Part shown: in pieces, positions 34,524-43,614 of the stretch | Layout: each line of letters starts with the position of its first letter | Numbering within the stretch: the first letter of the stretch is position 1 | Assembly (NCBI GenBank): GCA_963756715.1 | Contig: CAVWOV010000020.1 | Coordinates: 62,001 to 126,000 of the forward strand | Direction: 5' to 3' | Source of the DNA: VAZQ01 sp963756715 | GTDB lineage: Bacteria; Pseudomonadota; Alphaproteobacteria; Rhizobiales; Xanthobacteraceae | Length of the DNA: 64,000 nt | The notes under the pieces: model-generated | What the model was told of the DNA's origin: nothing | The model's database searches: none | The model's input: the letters and a program-made list of their open reading frames with translations, nothing else | Made by a program: the position numbers and the translations under genes

Positions 34524-34539
34524 CCACAATATATAGGTC
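34524..34539 (-). promoter_or_regulatory. NrdR-type box upstream of nrdJ
   Basis: On the minus strand the 16-mer is GACCTATATATTGTGG, which contains the core CTATATATTGTG of the consensus ACACTATATATTGTGT. It lies 44 bases before the nrdJ start, as expected for repression by NrdR. NrdR sites usually come in pairs about 31-32 bases apart; only a weak second match (CACTA at about 34500) is visible. Confidence 0.65.
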
Positions 34540-35280
34540 GCCGGCACGCCATTGCCGACTCGTGACCCGTGACGCGGACGGCCTCCGACCGCGCCCGAGT
34601 GGCCTCGTTTCCGTCTGTCTAACGCCCAGGGTCCGCAACCTTGAGAGGTTGGTCACGGATCATTGCGGCGCGTCCGGAGCACGTCCTGTGGGCGTGATGA
34701 TCCCAGGCTCCGGAGCCGTGTCGGCAGGCGGAGTGGTGACTTCGGGACCCTTTCAGGAGGTGCCCGGCGGGTACTACGAACCACTCGCGCCGAACAGGTG
34801 AAAGCTAGGCCAACCCCGCCGCGCCCGTCAAGACCTAGTATCGAAATATGAATTAACCGCTACCACTGGTGCAAGCCTGTGAAATGCGGGGACGACTCGG
34901 GTGCGGTGCAACAAGTATCGAATTTCCGCGTGCCTTTTGAAAGGCTGGGGACAAGGTTGTCCCGTCACGCGGCTGTCACCGGATTCTGTCAAGCGCAAAA
35001 AATAGCGGTCGGCCCGATTGGCAGCGGGCATCAGGGCGCGCGCCTTGCGCCAAGCCTCCGCTGTCTTGCAACTCTGGATAGAAAATTGACGGCCTGAGAG
35101 CAGTGCGAAGGCCCGATTCATGTCTGCTTCGGTGATTCTCGGTATCGGCGCCACGTTGCAGTTTCGTACCAGCGTGCTGTGCCGGTGCGCGAGCGATTCT
35201 CCTCTGCATTCGTCATCCGGCACGGGATTTGCGGCTAACCTGCCGGCGCGGTCGCGCCAGACCAGGAAAGGGATCACGAT
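34540..35280. other. Long intergenic region without a recognised gene
   Basis: About 740 bases between nrdJ and the divergent Bug receptor. Open frames at 34562-34801 (+) and 34828-35277 (-) show no family features, good ribosome site or signal peptide. I looked for tRNA, SRP RNA, tmRNA, RNase P RNA and a cobalamin riboswitch on both strands and recognised none. The last 20 bases carry the ribosome site (AGGAAAGGG) of the next gene. Confidence 0.5.
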
Positions 35281-36261
35281 ATGCGGACTTGGAAGAGCCT
35301 TCTGCTTGCGCTTTGTGCGGTGCTGGGGCCAGCGGCGGGCAAAGCGTTGGCGCAGACCTTCCCGTCACGGGCGATCACCATGATCGTGCCGTTTGCCGCA
35401 GGCGGGCCGGGGGACACCCGCGCCCGCATCCTGGCCGAGCACATGCGCGGCACGCTCGGCCAGCCCGTCGTGGTCGAAAACGTCACCGGTGCGGGTGGCA
35501 GCATTGGCGTCGGCCGCGTCGCGCAGGCGCCGGGCGATGGCTACACGCTCAGCGTCGGCAACTGGTCGACCCACGTGGTCAATGGCGTCGTCTACGCGCT
35601 CAAATACGACGTGGTGAAGGACTTCGAGCCGGTCGGCATGGTCACGACCCAGCCGCTCCTGATCCTTGCCAATAGTGCGGTCCCGGCGAACGACCTCAAG
35701 GGATTGATCGCCTGGCTCAAAGCCAATCCCGGCAAGGCCACGATGGGGAATTCCGGCATCGGCAGCGCGTCACACGTCAGCGGCGTGTTGTTTCAGAATA
35801 TCACCGGAACAAGCTTCCAGCTCGTGCCCTATCGCGGCTCGGTCTATTCGATGCAGGACATGATTTCCGGGCAGATCGACATGAGCTTTGACCAGCGCAC
35901 CAACGCGTTGCCGCACGTGCTGGCCGGCAAGATCAAGGCATTTGCCGTCACCGCGCCGGAGCGGCTCGCCGCCGCGCCGGATATTCCGACCATGGACGAG
36001 GCCGGCGTGCCGGGGATGCACGTGTCGGTGTGGGGCGGACTGTGGGCCGGCAAAGGCACGCCCAAGCCGGTGATCGCAAGGCTCAGCGCCGCCGTGATGG
36101 CGGCGCTGGCCGATCCTGCGGTGCGCAAACGCATGCTCGACATCGGCTACGAGGTGCCGCCGCGCGAGCAGCAGACGCCCGAGGCGCTTGCAGCCTACCA
36201 GCGCGCCGAGATCGCAAAATGGTGGCCAATCCTCAAGGCGGCTGGCGTCACGGCGAAGTAA
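35281..36261 (+). CDS. Tripartite tricarboxylate transporter (Bug family) substrate-binding protein
   Basis: A 326-residue Bug receptor. A Sec signal ends near GKALAQTFPS. Typical motifs: IVPFAAGGPGDTRARILAE, VVVENVTGAGGSIGVGRVA and DGYTLSVGN, followed by the two-lobed periplasmic fold with DIPTMDEAGVPG. Bug proteins bind carboxylates or other small acids for TctABC-type uptake. No tctA/tctB genes are near, so the partner must be elsewhere. The next gene is an ACMSD-like amidohydrolase, a pairing often seen for Bug receptors and suggestive of a shared substrate. Confidence 0.9.
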   Translation: MRTWKSLLLALCAVLGPAAGKALAQTFPSRAITMIVPFAAGGPGDTRARILAEHMRGTLGQPVVVENVTGAGGSIGVGRVAQAPGDGYTLSVGNWSTHVVNGVVYALKYDVVKDFEPVGMVTTQPLLILANSAVPANDLKGLIAWLKANPGKATMGNSGIGSASHVSGVLFQNITGTSFQLVPYRGSVYSMQDMISGQIDMSFDQRTNALPHVLAGKIKAFAVTAPERLAAAPDIPTMDEAGVPGMHVSVWGGLWAGKGTPKPVIARLSAAVMAALADPAVRKRMLDIGYEVPPREQQTPEALAAYQRAEIAKWWPILKAAGVTAK

Positions 36262-36306
36262 CTGCGATTTATCCTTCCGACTGCCGGCTTGACCCGGCAA
36301 TCCATT

Positions 36307-36322
36307 CACTTCAAGTGAAGTG
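36307..36322. promoter_or_regulatory. Short dyad upstream of the amidohydrolase gene
   Basis: CACTTCA (36307-36313) and TGAAGTG (36316-36322) form a near-perfect dyad with a 2-base centre, about 70 bases before the next start codon. The geometry suits a dimeric regulator rather than an RNA hairpin. Regulator unknown. Confidence 0.3.
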
Positions 36323-36389
36323 GACATCTTTCGACGGATGCGCGGTCAGGCCCGCGCATGACCGCCGGCAACTTGGCACGAGTTGCTGC

Positions 36390-37348
36390 ATGGCCCCGCA
36401 CCGCATCGATACGCATCATCACCCGTATCCGCCGAAATACGTCAGCGCGATCGGCGAGCGCCTCAAACAGACGACCCATGCCTTCTACCCGAAGCTTCTG
36501 GCATGGCAGCCGGGCCAGGCCGTCGAGGTGATGGACCGCGACGGCATCGCCGCCGCGGTGCTGTCGATCTCGTCGCCCGGCGTCTGGTTCGGCGACGTGG
36601 CGGCCTCGCGCGCACTGGCCCGCGAGTGCAACGACGCCTGCGCGACGATCGAGCGCGACCACAAGGGCCGCTTCGGCCATTTCGCCGCGCTGCCGCTACC
36701 CGACACCGAGGGCAGCCTGCGCGAGATCGAATATGCCTTCGACGTGCTCAAGGCCGACGGCATCGCGCTGATGACGAACTACGACGACAAATGGCCTGGC
36801 GACAAAGCCTTCGCGGCGGTGTTCGACGAACTCAACCGGCGCAAGGCGGTGGTCTATTTCCACCCGACGGCGGCGAGCTTTCTCACCAGCGTCATTCCCG
36901 ACATCCCGCCGCCGTCGATCGAGTTTCCTTTCGATACCACGCGCGCAATCGTCAGCCTGATGTTCGGCGGCACGCTGACGCGCTGTCCGGACATCCGCTG
37001 GATCTTTTCGCACGGCGGCGGTGCGCTGCCGATGGTGGCGGGGCGCCTGGTCGGTCTGGCGAAAAACCGGCCCGAACTCGGCGCGCGTGTGCCGAACGGC
37101 GTGATGGCGGAACTCGGCAAGCTCTATTACGATATCATCGGCGCCAATACGCCCGGCACCTATGCCGCTGTGCGCGAAGTCGCTCCGGTCTCACGGCTCC
37201 TTTTCGGCTCCGACTATCCGTTCTGGTCGCCCGACGTGACGATCGCCGGACTTGCCGGTTTAAACTCAGTGCTGCCGATCTTGCGGCGATCGAGCGCAAC
37301 AACGCGCTCGCCCTGCTGCCGAAGCTCGCCGGACAGGCTCCGGCCTGA
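36390..37348 (+). CDS. Amidohydrolase 2 family protein (ACMSD-like), frameshifted near the end
   Basis: A TIM-barrel metal-dependent hydrolase/decarboxylase, about 319 residues. Motifs: RIDTHHHPYPPKYV with the HxH metal site, IRWIFSHGGGALPM with the catalytic histidine, and LLFGSDYPFWSPDV with the conserved aspartate. There is no signal peptide, unlike the related protein at 8218-9325. The frame changes near 37262, where one base seems missing in CCGGTTTAAACTC; correction gives LAGLKLSAADLAAIERNNAL and stop TGA at 37346. The upstream gene is a Bug receptor. The substrate is unknown; aromatic ring-cleavage acids are plausible. Confidence 0.85.
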
Positions 37349-37604
37349 CCGCTGCGTTGGCTGCTCTCGACGGCGCGCAATCGTTGCAGGCCGTGCTGCG
37401 GCGCATCGGCACAGCGAGGCAGGCGCGCCCGAGACCGGCCCAAGCGGGAACATTTTGCCGGATCGCGAGGTTTGCCCTTATCGCGGTGGACAAGCGCACG
37501 GTAACGCTCGCGCCGCGACGACATAGTCTGGCTAGTCAGGAGGACATCAGATCGAACGCGCGGCGAGGTGCCCGCACCGATCTGCACAATGAAAGGAGGA
37601 GGCC

Positions 37605-37859
37605 ATGCACCGCGTTTATAGCGGCCCGCCCGGCGCCGAAATGGGCTCAACGCTGGAAGAAAAGAGCAAGATGCTGTTCAAGGAGGTCGGCTCGTTCGAC
37701 GAGGCGCTGAGCTGGGCGCGGCACGTCAAGGCAAGCGGACGGGTGGCGCTGCTGATCGAGAGCGATGACGGAACGATCCTGACCAAGCGGGAAATCGCCG
37801 GAGCGTTGCGTCATCCCGAGACCGAAGCGTTCGACCGCGACCTTAAACCGCGACCTTAA
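37605..37859 (+). CDS. Conserved hypothetical small protein
   Basis: An 84-residue soluble protein with a very strong ribosome site (AAAGGAGGAGG) before the ATG. Sequence features: STLEEKSKMLFKEVGSFDEA, LSWARHVKASGRVALLIESD and DGTILTKREIAGALRHPE. It has a helix-strand-helix pattern without cysteines or signal. I recognise no family; similar short proteins occur in Bradyrhizobium relatives. Confidence 0.62.
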   Translation: MHRVYSGPPGAEMGSTLEEKSKMLFKEVGSFDEALSWARHVKASGRVALLIESDDGTILTKREIAGALRHPETEAFDRDLKPRP

Positions 37860-37936
37860 GTAGCCGACGGCCTCGCCGTGTGGCGCGATGCGCGTTACCT
37901 CTGTGGCCGATCGGCTGCTATTGCGCCCGATGCGCC

Positions 37937-38932
37937 CTAATCCTTCGGCTTGATGCCGACCTGTTGCATGAGCTTGGCGGTCGAGAGCACGTCGGCTTTG
38001 AAATAGGTTTCGAAGTCCGCCATGCTCATCGTCATCGGTTCGGTGCCGACCTTGGCGAGCCGCTCCTGCACGGACGGCACCAGCATCGCCTTGCGGTTTT
38101 CGTCATAGAGCTTGTCGATGATGGCGCGCGGTGTCTTGGCCGGCACAAAGATTCCGGTCCAGAACAGGTAGGCCGAATCCTTCAGCCCCAGTTCCGTGGT
38201 GGTCGGCACGTCGGGCAGCGCGAGCGCCCGCGTATCGGTACTGACGGCGAGTGCGATCAGCCGGCCTTCCTTGACGAGCGGCAATGCGGGTGCAAGCGGC
38301 AGGAAATAGAAATCGATCCGGCCGGCCAGCAGTTCGGTGAAGGCTTCGTTCGGGCCGCGGAAGGGAATGTGCAGAGCGTCGATGCCGGCGCTCAGGCGAA
38401 AACGCTCGGCGGCAAGATGCGACACCGAACCGAGGCCGGCGGATGCGAAATTCATTGCGCCGGGCTTTGCCTTGGCGGCCGCGATCAGTTCGGCGACGGT
38501 CTTGAAGCCTTTCGACGGCGAGACCACCAGTACAGTCGGCGTCTTGCCGAGCGGGATGACGGCGGCAAAATCCTTGAGGGTGTCGTAGGGCAGTGTCTTG
38601 TAAAGCGAAAAGGCAGAACTGAACGAGGACGAATGCACCAGGATCGAGTAGCCATCCGGTTGCGCCTTCGCCACCGCATTGACGCCAAGCGTGCCGCCGG
38701 CGCCTGGCCGGTTCTCGACCACGATCGGCTTGTTGACCTGTTTCGACACCTGTTCGAGCACGATGCGGCCAACGATGTCGTTGGCGGCGCCGGCAGCGAA
38801 CGGCACGATCGCCTGGATGGTCCGCTCGGGCCAGACCTGCGCCAGCGCAGTACCGGACACGGCGAGCAACATCGAAAGGCAAGCGACAGTACGCGCGGCG
38901 CCACGCGCCGGGCTGATCGTGGAATGCAACAT
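37937..38932 (-). CDS. Bug family tripartite tricarboxylate transporter substrate-binding protein (second)
   Basis: A 331-residue Bug receptor. The signal ends near GTALAQVWPE. Motifs: AIVPFAAGAANDIVGRIVLE, VVENRPGAGGTLGVNAVAKA, DGYSILVHSS and DVPTTTELGLKDS. No membrane subunits are adjacent. It is only distantly similar to the receptor at 35281-36261, so it probably binds a different small acid. It diverges from the GH114-like gene. Confidence 0.9.
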   Translation of the reverse strand: MLHSTISPARGAARTVACLSMLLAVSGTALAQVWPERTIQAIVPFAAGAANDIVGRIVLEQVSKQVNKPIVVENRPGAGGTLGVNAVAKAQPDGYSILVHSSSFSSAFSLYKTLPYDTLKDFAAVIPLGKTPTVLVVSPSKGFKTVAELIAAAKAKPGAMNFASAGLGSVSHLAAERFRLSAGIDALHIPFRGPNEAFTELLAGRIDFYFLPLAPALPLVKEGRLIALAVSTDTRALALPDVPTTTELGLKDSAYLFWTGIFVPAKTPRAIIDKLYDENRKAMLVPSVQERLAKVGTEPMTMSMADFETYFKADVLSTAKLMQQVGIKPKD

Positions 38933-39143
38933 TGGCGTTTCCCCTGGGGCTCACTGCGCGAACTTTCCCGCCGCGCTCCGCCGCAACATAAGCGGGACAG
39001 GGACCGCGGCGCAACGGCGTCGCGCCGCAAACCGGTCGTGCATAACGTTGCGCAATCCGCTCTCGGGCTTTGACGTCACGGTCCGGCTCAGGCTTTCTTG
39101 CCTGCCGTGGCCAATTTCATCCGGAACCGGAAGCCGTTTCGTT

Positions 39144-40178
39144 ATGCAAAGTGTTCTGAACCACATGCCGGCAGCCGTTGATCGGTTCATAGGCAACCCT
39201 TGGCGCAAACGTGCGGCCGCCGTCGTGATGGCGGCGATTCTGCTCGCAGCTCTGCACGCCCCGGCCATCGCGCAGTCGCAACGTGCGGTGCCGCGCAGTT
39301 CCGATCTCGCGCAGATTCTCGACAAAGCGAAAAGCTGGGGCTACCAACTCCAGAACGTCGATCCAGACGTCGTCGCGGCATCGCCCTACGACATGGTCGT
39401 CATTGACTACGCCCGCGACGGCACCAGCGATACGGCATTCACGCCAGCGGACCTGGAGAAGATGAAGCGCAAGCCCGACGGCAGCCGGCGCATCGTGTTG
39501 TCTTATCTCTCGATCGGTGAGGCGGAGAAGTACCGCTATTACTGGAAGTGGTACTGGGGCTGGTTCTTCGGCTGGTTGGCGCCTTCGTGGCGCGATCGTC
39601 AGAACACCGAATGGCGCGGCAATTACGCGGTGCGCTACTGGGAGCCGGGCTGGCAGGAGATCATCTTTAGCGGCGACAACAGCTATCTCGATCGCATCGT
39701 CAAGGCCGGGTTCGATGGCGTCTGGCTCGACAAGGTCGACGAATTCGAATTCTACGACAAGAAGGCCGATGCCAAATCCCTGATGGTGACTTTCGTCAGC
39801 AAGCTTGCCGCACACGCGCGTGCTCGCAAAGCGGGCTTTCTGATCGTGCCGCAGAACGGCGAAGCGCTGCTCAGCGATCCGGCCTATCGGGCGGTGATTG
39901 ACGGCATTGGCAAGGAAGACATCCTCTACGGTGAAACCAAGGACAAGCGGCCGAACAAGCCTGCGTCGATCGCCGCGAATGTCGCCAAGCTCAAGCTGCT
40001 GACCGCGGAAGGCAAACCGGTGTTCGCAGTTGAATATCTCGATTCGCCGGAAGAGATCGCCAAGGCGCGCAAGCAACTTCTGGCGTACGGCTTCATTCCG
40101 CACTTCGCCGACCGCGCGCTCGATCAGATGCGCATCGGCGACCTGCCGAGCCCCAACGGCAGACCGGGCAAGAAATGA
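39144..40178 (+). CDS. Exported GH114-like (endo-alpha-1,4-polygalactosaminidase family) protein
   Basis: About 344 residues. An N-terminal membrane/signal segment (KRAAAVVMAAILLAALHAPA, cleaved near AIAQ) precedes a TIM barrel. Landmarks are DMVVIDYARDGTSD, IVLSYLSIGEAEKYRYYW, GFDGVWLDKVDEFEFYD, LIVPQNGEALL and PVFAVEYLDSPEE, which match the GH114/TM1410 family. Founders hydrolyse galactosaminogalactan, but most bacterial members are untested. The aspartates of the first and third motifs are the candidate catalytic residues. Start at 39144 or 39165. Confidence 0.78.
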   Translation: MQSVLNHMPAAVDRFIGNPWRKRAAAVVMAAILLAALHAPAIAQSQRAVPRSSDLAQILDKAKSWGYQLQNVDPDVVAASPYDMVVIDYARDGTSDTAFTPADLEKMKRKPDGSRRIVLSYLSIGEAEKYRYYWKWYWGWFFGWLAPSWRDRQNTEWRGNYAVRYWEPGWQEIIFSGDNSYLDRIVKAGFDGVWLDKVDEFEFYDKKADAKSLMVTFVSKLAAHARARKAGFLIVPQNGEALLSDPAYRAVIDGIGKEDILYGETKDKRPNKPASIAANVAKLKLLTAEGKPVFAVEYLDSPEEIAKARKQLLAYGFIPHFADRALDQMRIGDLPSPNGRPGKK

Positions 40179-40276
40179 CCGTCAGGCGGGCCAGGGGCTG
40201 GCCTGGACATTGCACGGTCGCGATGCCATCAAGCGGCCGACGCTTGGCGGTGAGTTGGCGGTAGGAACGATCGTCG

Positions 40277-40687
40277 ATGAAACGGTTTTTGACGCGCTTC
40301 TTCACCTGGTGGAACGGCGAGACCTTCGGGACCCAGTTGTGGACGTGGCGACACGGCGAATTCGTCGGTGAGGACGAATTCGGCAACCGCTATTACCGCA
40401 CCAAGGGCGGCAAGATTGATCCGACGCTCGGCTTCCAGCGCCGCTGGGTGATCTACAACGGCATCGCCGAGGCCTCGTCCATCCCGCCCTCGTGGCATGG
40501 CTGGATGCATCACACCGTCGATGTGCCGCCCACCGAGGAAAAGGTACAGCCGCGCGCCTGGTGGAAGCCGCACCGGCCCAATCTCACCGGCACACCCGGC
40601 GCTCACCGTCCGACCGGTTCGACGCTGGCGCAGGGCCGCCGGCCGAAGGCGACCGGCGACTACAAGGCCTGGACGCCAGGGCAATGA
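40277..40687 (+). CDS. NADH:ubiquinone oxidoreductase accessory subunit NDUFA12
   Basis: A 136-residue homologue of mitochondrial complex I subunit B17.2/NDUFA12. Features: FFTWWNGETFGTQLWTWRHG, FVGEDEFGNRYYRTKGG, RRWVIYNG, SSIPPSWHGWMHHTVDVPPT and RAWWKPHRPNLTGT. Alphaproteobacteria keep this accessory subunit away from the nuo operon, usually next to a DUF2155 gene and aat, exactly as here. It binds near the hydrophilic arm and helps assembly. Confidence 0.92.
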   Translation: MKRFLTRFFTWWNGETFGTQLWTWRHGEFVGEDEFGNRYYRTKGGKIDPTLGFQRRWVIYNGIAEASSIPPSWHGWMHHTVDVPPTEEKVQPRAWWKPHRPNLTGTPGAHRPTGSTLAQGRRPKATGDYKAWTPGQ

Positions 40688-40850
40688 CTCGGTGTCTCCA
40701 TCGAACTGCCTAAGCCTTTGACACACCAACCCATTCGCCGGCGAATTGCGTTGATGGCGCTGCGCGCCGCCCTTTCCCCGCCGTATTCCGGGTGTTAACC
40801 GGCTGTCCGGGGGCGCGATCCGCGCCGGTTCTGATGGCTTGCGCTGACAG

Positions 40851-41765
40851 ATGGTTCGATCGCTTTACATTGCCTGCCTGATTGCCGGTCTTGCCGCGCT
40901 CTGTCCGGTATCGGCACAGGCCCAGTTCAATCCGTTCGAGGCGCTGTTCGGTGCTCCGCCGCGACCGCCGTCCAGCGTACCGAACGGCCGCCAGCCGCAG
41001 TATCAGCAACAATACCGTAACGAGCCGTATTATCAGGACCAGCGCGAGCCCGGACGGCCAGCCTATCCGGCTTACCCGGATCAGCAGGATCAATATCGCG
41101 ACCAGCAACCCTATCCGCCGCAGGCAAACGTTCCCACCGGACAGCCGCCGGGTGTCCAGTCACAACCGCTGCCGCCACCGCCCAGCACCGCTGCGATCGG
41201 ACCTGGCGGACCGGCGCCGTTGCCAGGAACTTCGCCGTTGCCAGGACTGCCGCCCGGTCAGCGCCAGCCGCGCGGCGCGCCGCAACCGGGCGACACCGCG
41301 CCGCCGCCCGGCGATGAAGTCGTGACCGAGCCGCCGTCCCAGAAGATCGTCAACAAGGGCGCGCTGTTTTCCGGCCTCGACAAGATCACCGGCCGCATTA
41401 TCAAATTCGACGTGGCGATCGGCGAGACTGTGCAGTTCGGCGCGCTGCAGGTGACGCCGCGTGCCTGTTACACCCGTCCGCCGACCGAGACGCCGAACAC
41501 CGACGCCTTCGTCGAGGTCGACGAGGTGACTCTGCAAGGCCAGGTCAAGCGTATCTTCACCGGCTGGATGTTCGCCGCGAGCCCGGGCCTGCACGGTGTC
41601 GAGCATCCGATCTATGACGTCTGGCTCTCGGATTGTAAGAGCCCGCCGGTCGCGGCTGCTGCTGTTGCGCAGGATACAACGGCAACGACCCAGGTCACGC
41701 AGCCGGACAAGCCTCCGCCGATGCCGCGCCGGCGTCCGGTACAGCGGCAGAGCAGCCGTCCATAG
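40851..41765 (+). CDS. DUF2155 domain-containing exported protein
   Basis: A 304-residue protein. The signal ends near AQAQFNPF. A long proline/glutamine-rich linker follows (QPQYQQQYRNEPYYQDQ and PYPPQANVPTGQPPG). The C-terminal DUF2155 domain reads LDKITGRIIKFDVAIGETVQ, ALQVTPRACYTRPPTETPN and TGWMFAASPGLHGVEHPIYD. Function of DUF2155 is unknown; it travels with NDUFA12 and aat in alphaproteobacteria, which hints at a link with envelope or respiratory assembly. Confidence 0.88.
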   Translation: MVRSLYIACLIAGLAALCPVSAQAQFNPFEALFGAPPRPPSSVPNGRQPQYQQQYRNEPYYQDQREPGRPAYPAYPDQQDQYRDQQPYPPQANVPTGQPPGVQSQPLPPPPSTAAIGPGGPAPLPGTSPLPGLPPGQRQPRGAPQPGDTAPPPGDEVVTEPPSQKIVNKGALFSGLDKITGRIIKFDVAIGETVQFGALQVTPRACYTRPPTETPNTDAFVEVDEVTLQGQVKRIFTGWMFAASPGLHGVEHPIYDVWLSDCKSPPVAAAAVAQDTTATTQVTQPDKPPPMPRRRPVQRQSSRP

Positions 41766-41780
41766 CGCTGAGGCAGAGCG

Positions 41781-42515
41781 CTACGATTGCTGGCGTTCAC
41801 CACCACCACGGCCGGACGTGTTGCGGCCTTTTGATTCAGGCTTGCCGAGGGCGAGCTGCGCCAGCGCCTCAGCGCCGGTGACCGGACGATCGATGCCGAG
41901 CGCCGCAAAATTACCGTTGCCGACGAGGGCCGCTTCCAGCAGCTTGTGATAGCGCTGCTTCGGCACCTCGATGGCGCCAAAGATTTTCAAGTGATCGGTG
42001 ACGAACTGGGTGTCGCATAGCGTAAAGCCGCCGGCCATGAGCCGTGCGATGAGATGAACGAGCGCCACCTTCGAAGCATCGCGCGCGCGATGGAACATGC
42101 TCTCGCCGAAGAACGCGCGGCCGAGCGTGACGCCGTAGAGTCCGCCGACCAGGGTCTTGTCTTCGTAGACTTCCAGGCTGTGGCAGTGCCGGCGCTCGTG
42201 CAGCTTGCGATAGAGCACCCGGATGCGTGCATTGATCCAGGTGCGCGGGCGGCCGGGCTGCGGCGCGGCGCAGCCGTCGAGCACCGCGTCGAAATCATTG
42301 TTGACCGTCACGGTGAAGCGGTCCGAGCGCACGGTGCGGGCAAGCCGCGCAGGAAGGTGGAAGCGGTCGAGCGGAATAACGCCGCGCAGATCCGGCTCGA
42401 TCCAGTAGAGGGCAGGGTCCTCGGCGCTTTCCGCCATCGGGAAGATGCCGCAGGCGTAGGCCTTGAGCAGCACCTCCGGGGTGATCTCGATGACGGTGGA
42501 TTCGCGGCTGGCCAT
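41781..42515 (-). CDS. aat: Leucyl/phenylalanyl-tRNA--protein transferase
   Basis: A 244-residue Aat that adds Leu or Phe to N-terminal Lys/Arg, making N-degrons for ClpS-ClpAP; clpS lies at 25185. Landmarks: AYACGIFPMAESAEDPALYW, EPDLRGVIPLDRFHLPARLA, WINARIRVLYRKLHERRHCH, SLEVYEDKTLVGGLYGV, GRAFFGESMFHRARDASKVAL and LCDTQFVTDHLKIFGA. The start at 42515 (MASRESTVIEITPEVLLKAY) is the family start. It converges on the DUF2155 gene with 15 bases between stops. Confidence 0.93.
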   Translation of the reverse strand: MASRESTVIEITPEVLLKAYACGIFPMAESAEDPALYWIEPDLRGVIPLDRFHLPARLARTVRSDRFTVTVNNDFDAVLDGCAAPQPGRPRTWINARIRVLYRKLHERRHCHSLEVYEDKTLVGGLYGVTLGRAFFGESMFHRARDASKVALVHLIARLMAGGFTLCDTQFVTDHLKIFGAIEVPKQRYHKLLEAALVGNGNFAALGIDRPVTGAEALAQLALGKPESKGRNTSGRGGGERQQS

Positions 42516-42623
42516 GTCGTGGATGCCGAAACTCAGGCTTGGCTGCGGCGTCACGGTTTCGCACCGTCGCGCCTGATGATTCCCAAAAGCAGGTCGTGCT
42601 AGGGTGCCACGCGAGAGGTTCTG

Positions 42624-43019
42624 GTGCCAATCGGTTTTACCCCACATCCCTGGCGACGGCCGGCCGTCCTGATCGCAGCATGGCTCGTCGCCTTGCAGGC
42701 GTTCCTGACCGGTGTCGCAACCGCGCAGAGCGGCGCGATGCTGGCGGCCGATCCGATCAGCGCCGCTGTCATCTGTCATGGTGGCGGTGGCACCGATCCC
42801 GCCGAACCGGCCGCTCCAGACAACGGAACGGCCTGGCACCTCTGCTGCAGCTATTGCATGTCGGCGGCGCCGGCGCTCGCGCCACGGCTGGTGCCGGCGC
42901 TGGTGCTGCCGCGTGCATTGGATGGCGCCAAGTTATCACAGCTTGCGCGCTTCACCGTCATCGCCGCACGCGGCGCCATCCGTGCTGGACAGTCACAGGC
43001 TCCTCCAAGCCACGCGTGA
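42624..43019 (+). CDS. DUF2946-like exported protein, probable copper-related
   Basis: A 131-residue protein from a GTG start with GAGAGG upstream. The hydrophobic N-terminal segment AVLIAAWLVALQAFLTGVA is followed by AAVICHGGGGTD and AWHLCCSYCMSAAPALAP. The CHG and HxCCxxC motifs are characteristic of DUF2946, whose genes cluster with copper and periplasmic metal loci. The next two genes are YcnI and CopC-CopD. Probably periplasmic and metal-binding. Confidence 0.75.
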   Translation: MPIGFTPHPWRRPAVLIAAWLVALQAFLTGVATAQSGAMLAADPISAAVICHGGGGTDPAEPAAPDNGTAWHLCCSYCMSAAPALAPRLVPALVLPRALDGAKLSQLARFTVIAARGAIRAGQSQAPPSHA

Positions 43020-43085
43020 GCTTGCCACTGCCAACGCGGGCGCCAACGCCGCCCGCACTCATGTCTTGAGCCTGGAGACCTCCAA

Positions 43086-43604
43086 ATGTTTCGTCAGTAT
43101 CTGTTCGGCGCCGTCGGCGCCATCGCTCTCATTTGTCCCGCCGCCGCGCACGTCACGCTTGAGAACCGAGAGGCGCCGGTCGGCGCCAGCTACAAAGCGG
43201 TGCTGCGCGTGCCGCACGGTTGCGAAGGCACCGCTACCACCTCGCTCCGCGTCCGCATTCCCGAAGGGGTGATCCGCGCGAAGCCGATGCCCAAGCCCGG
43301 CTGGACGCTCACCACCGTCATCGGCAAGTATCCAAAGACCTATGAACTCTTTCACGCCAAGCTCAGCGAGGGCGTGACCGAGATTGCGTGGTCGGGGGGC
43401 AAGCTGCCGGACGCCTACTACGACGAGTTCGTGTTCCAAGGGAACATCGCCGACGATCTCGAAGCCGGCAAAATGCTGTACTTCCCGGTGGTGCAGGAGT
43501 GCGAGAAGGGCGTGCACCGCTGGATCGAGATTCCCGCCGCGGGCAAAGGCGCCGGCGACTATCGGGAACCGGCCCCCGGCCTGAAGCTACTGCCGAAGCG
43601 TTAG
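43086..43604 (+). CDS. YcnI/DUF1775 copper-binding protein
   Basis: A 172-residue exported protein. The signal (MFRQYLFGAVGAIALICPAA) is cleaved before His, giving mature HVTLENREAPVGASYKAVLR. The exposed N-terminal histidine is the Cu(II) ligand of the monohistidine brace known from Bacillus YcnI. Other motifs: VRIPEGVIRAKPMPKPGW, GVTEIAWSGGKLPDAYYDE and GNIADDLEAGKMLYFPVVQE. A GGAG precedes the start. It lies between DUF2946 and CopC-CopD genes and belongs to a copper uptake or handling operon. Confidence 0.88.
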   Translation: MFRQYLFGAVGAIALICPAAAHVTLENREAPVGASYKAVLRVPHGCEGTATTSLRVRIPEGVIRAKPMPKPGWTLTTVIGKYPKTYELFHAKLSEGVTEIAWSGGKLPDAYYDEFVFQGNIADDLEAGKMLYFPVVQECEKGVHRWIEIPAAGKGAGDYREPAPGLKLLPKR

Positions 43605-43614
43605 CCGCGCGTCC

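Noticed and set aside
34562..35277. Possible small genes and a possible cobalamin riboswitch upstream of nrdJ
   Set aside because: The open frames have no ribosome sites or family features. A B12-box-like string (AGCCTGGGATCATCACG) exists on the minus strand, but the core GCCACTG arm and spacing of the riboswitch are not met. A B12-using reductase would also not be expected to be switched off by B12.
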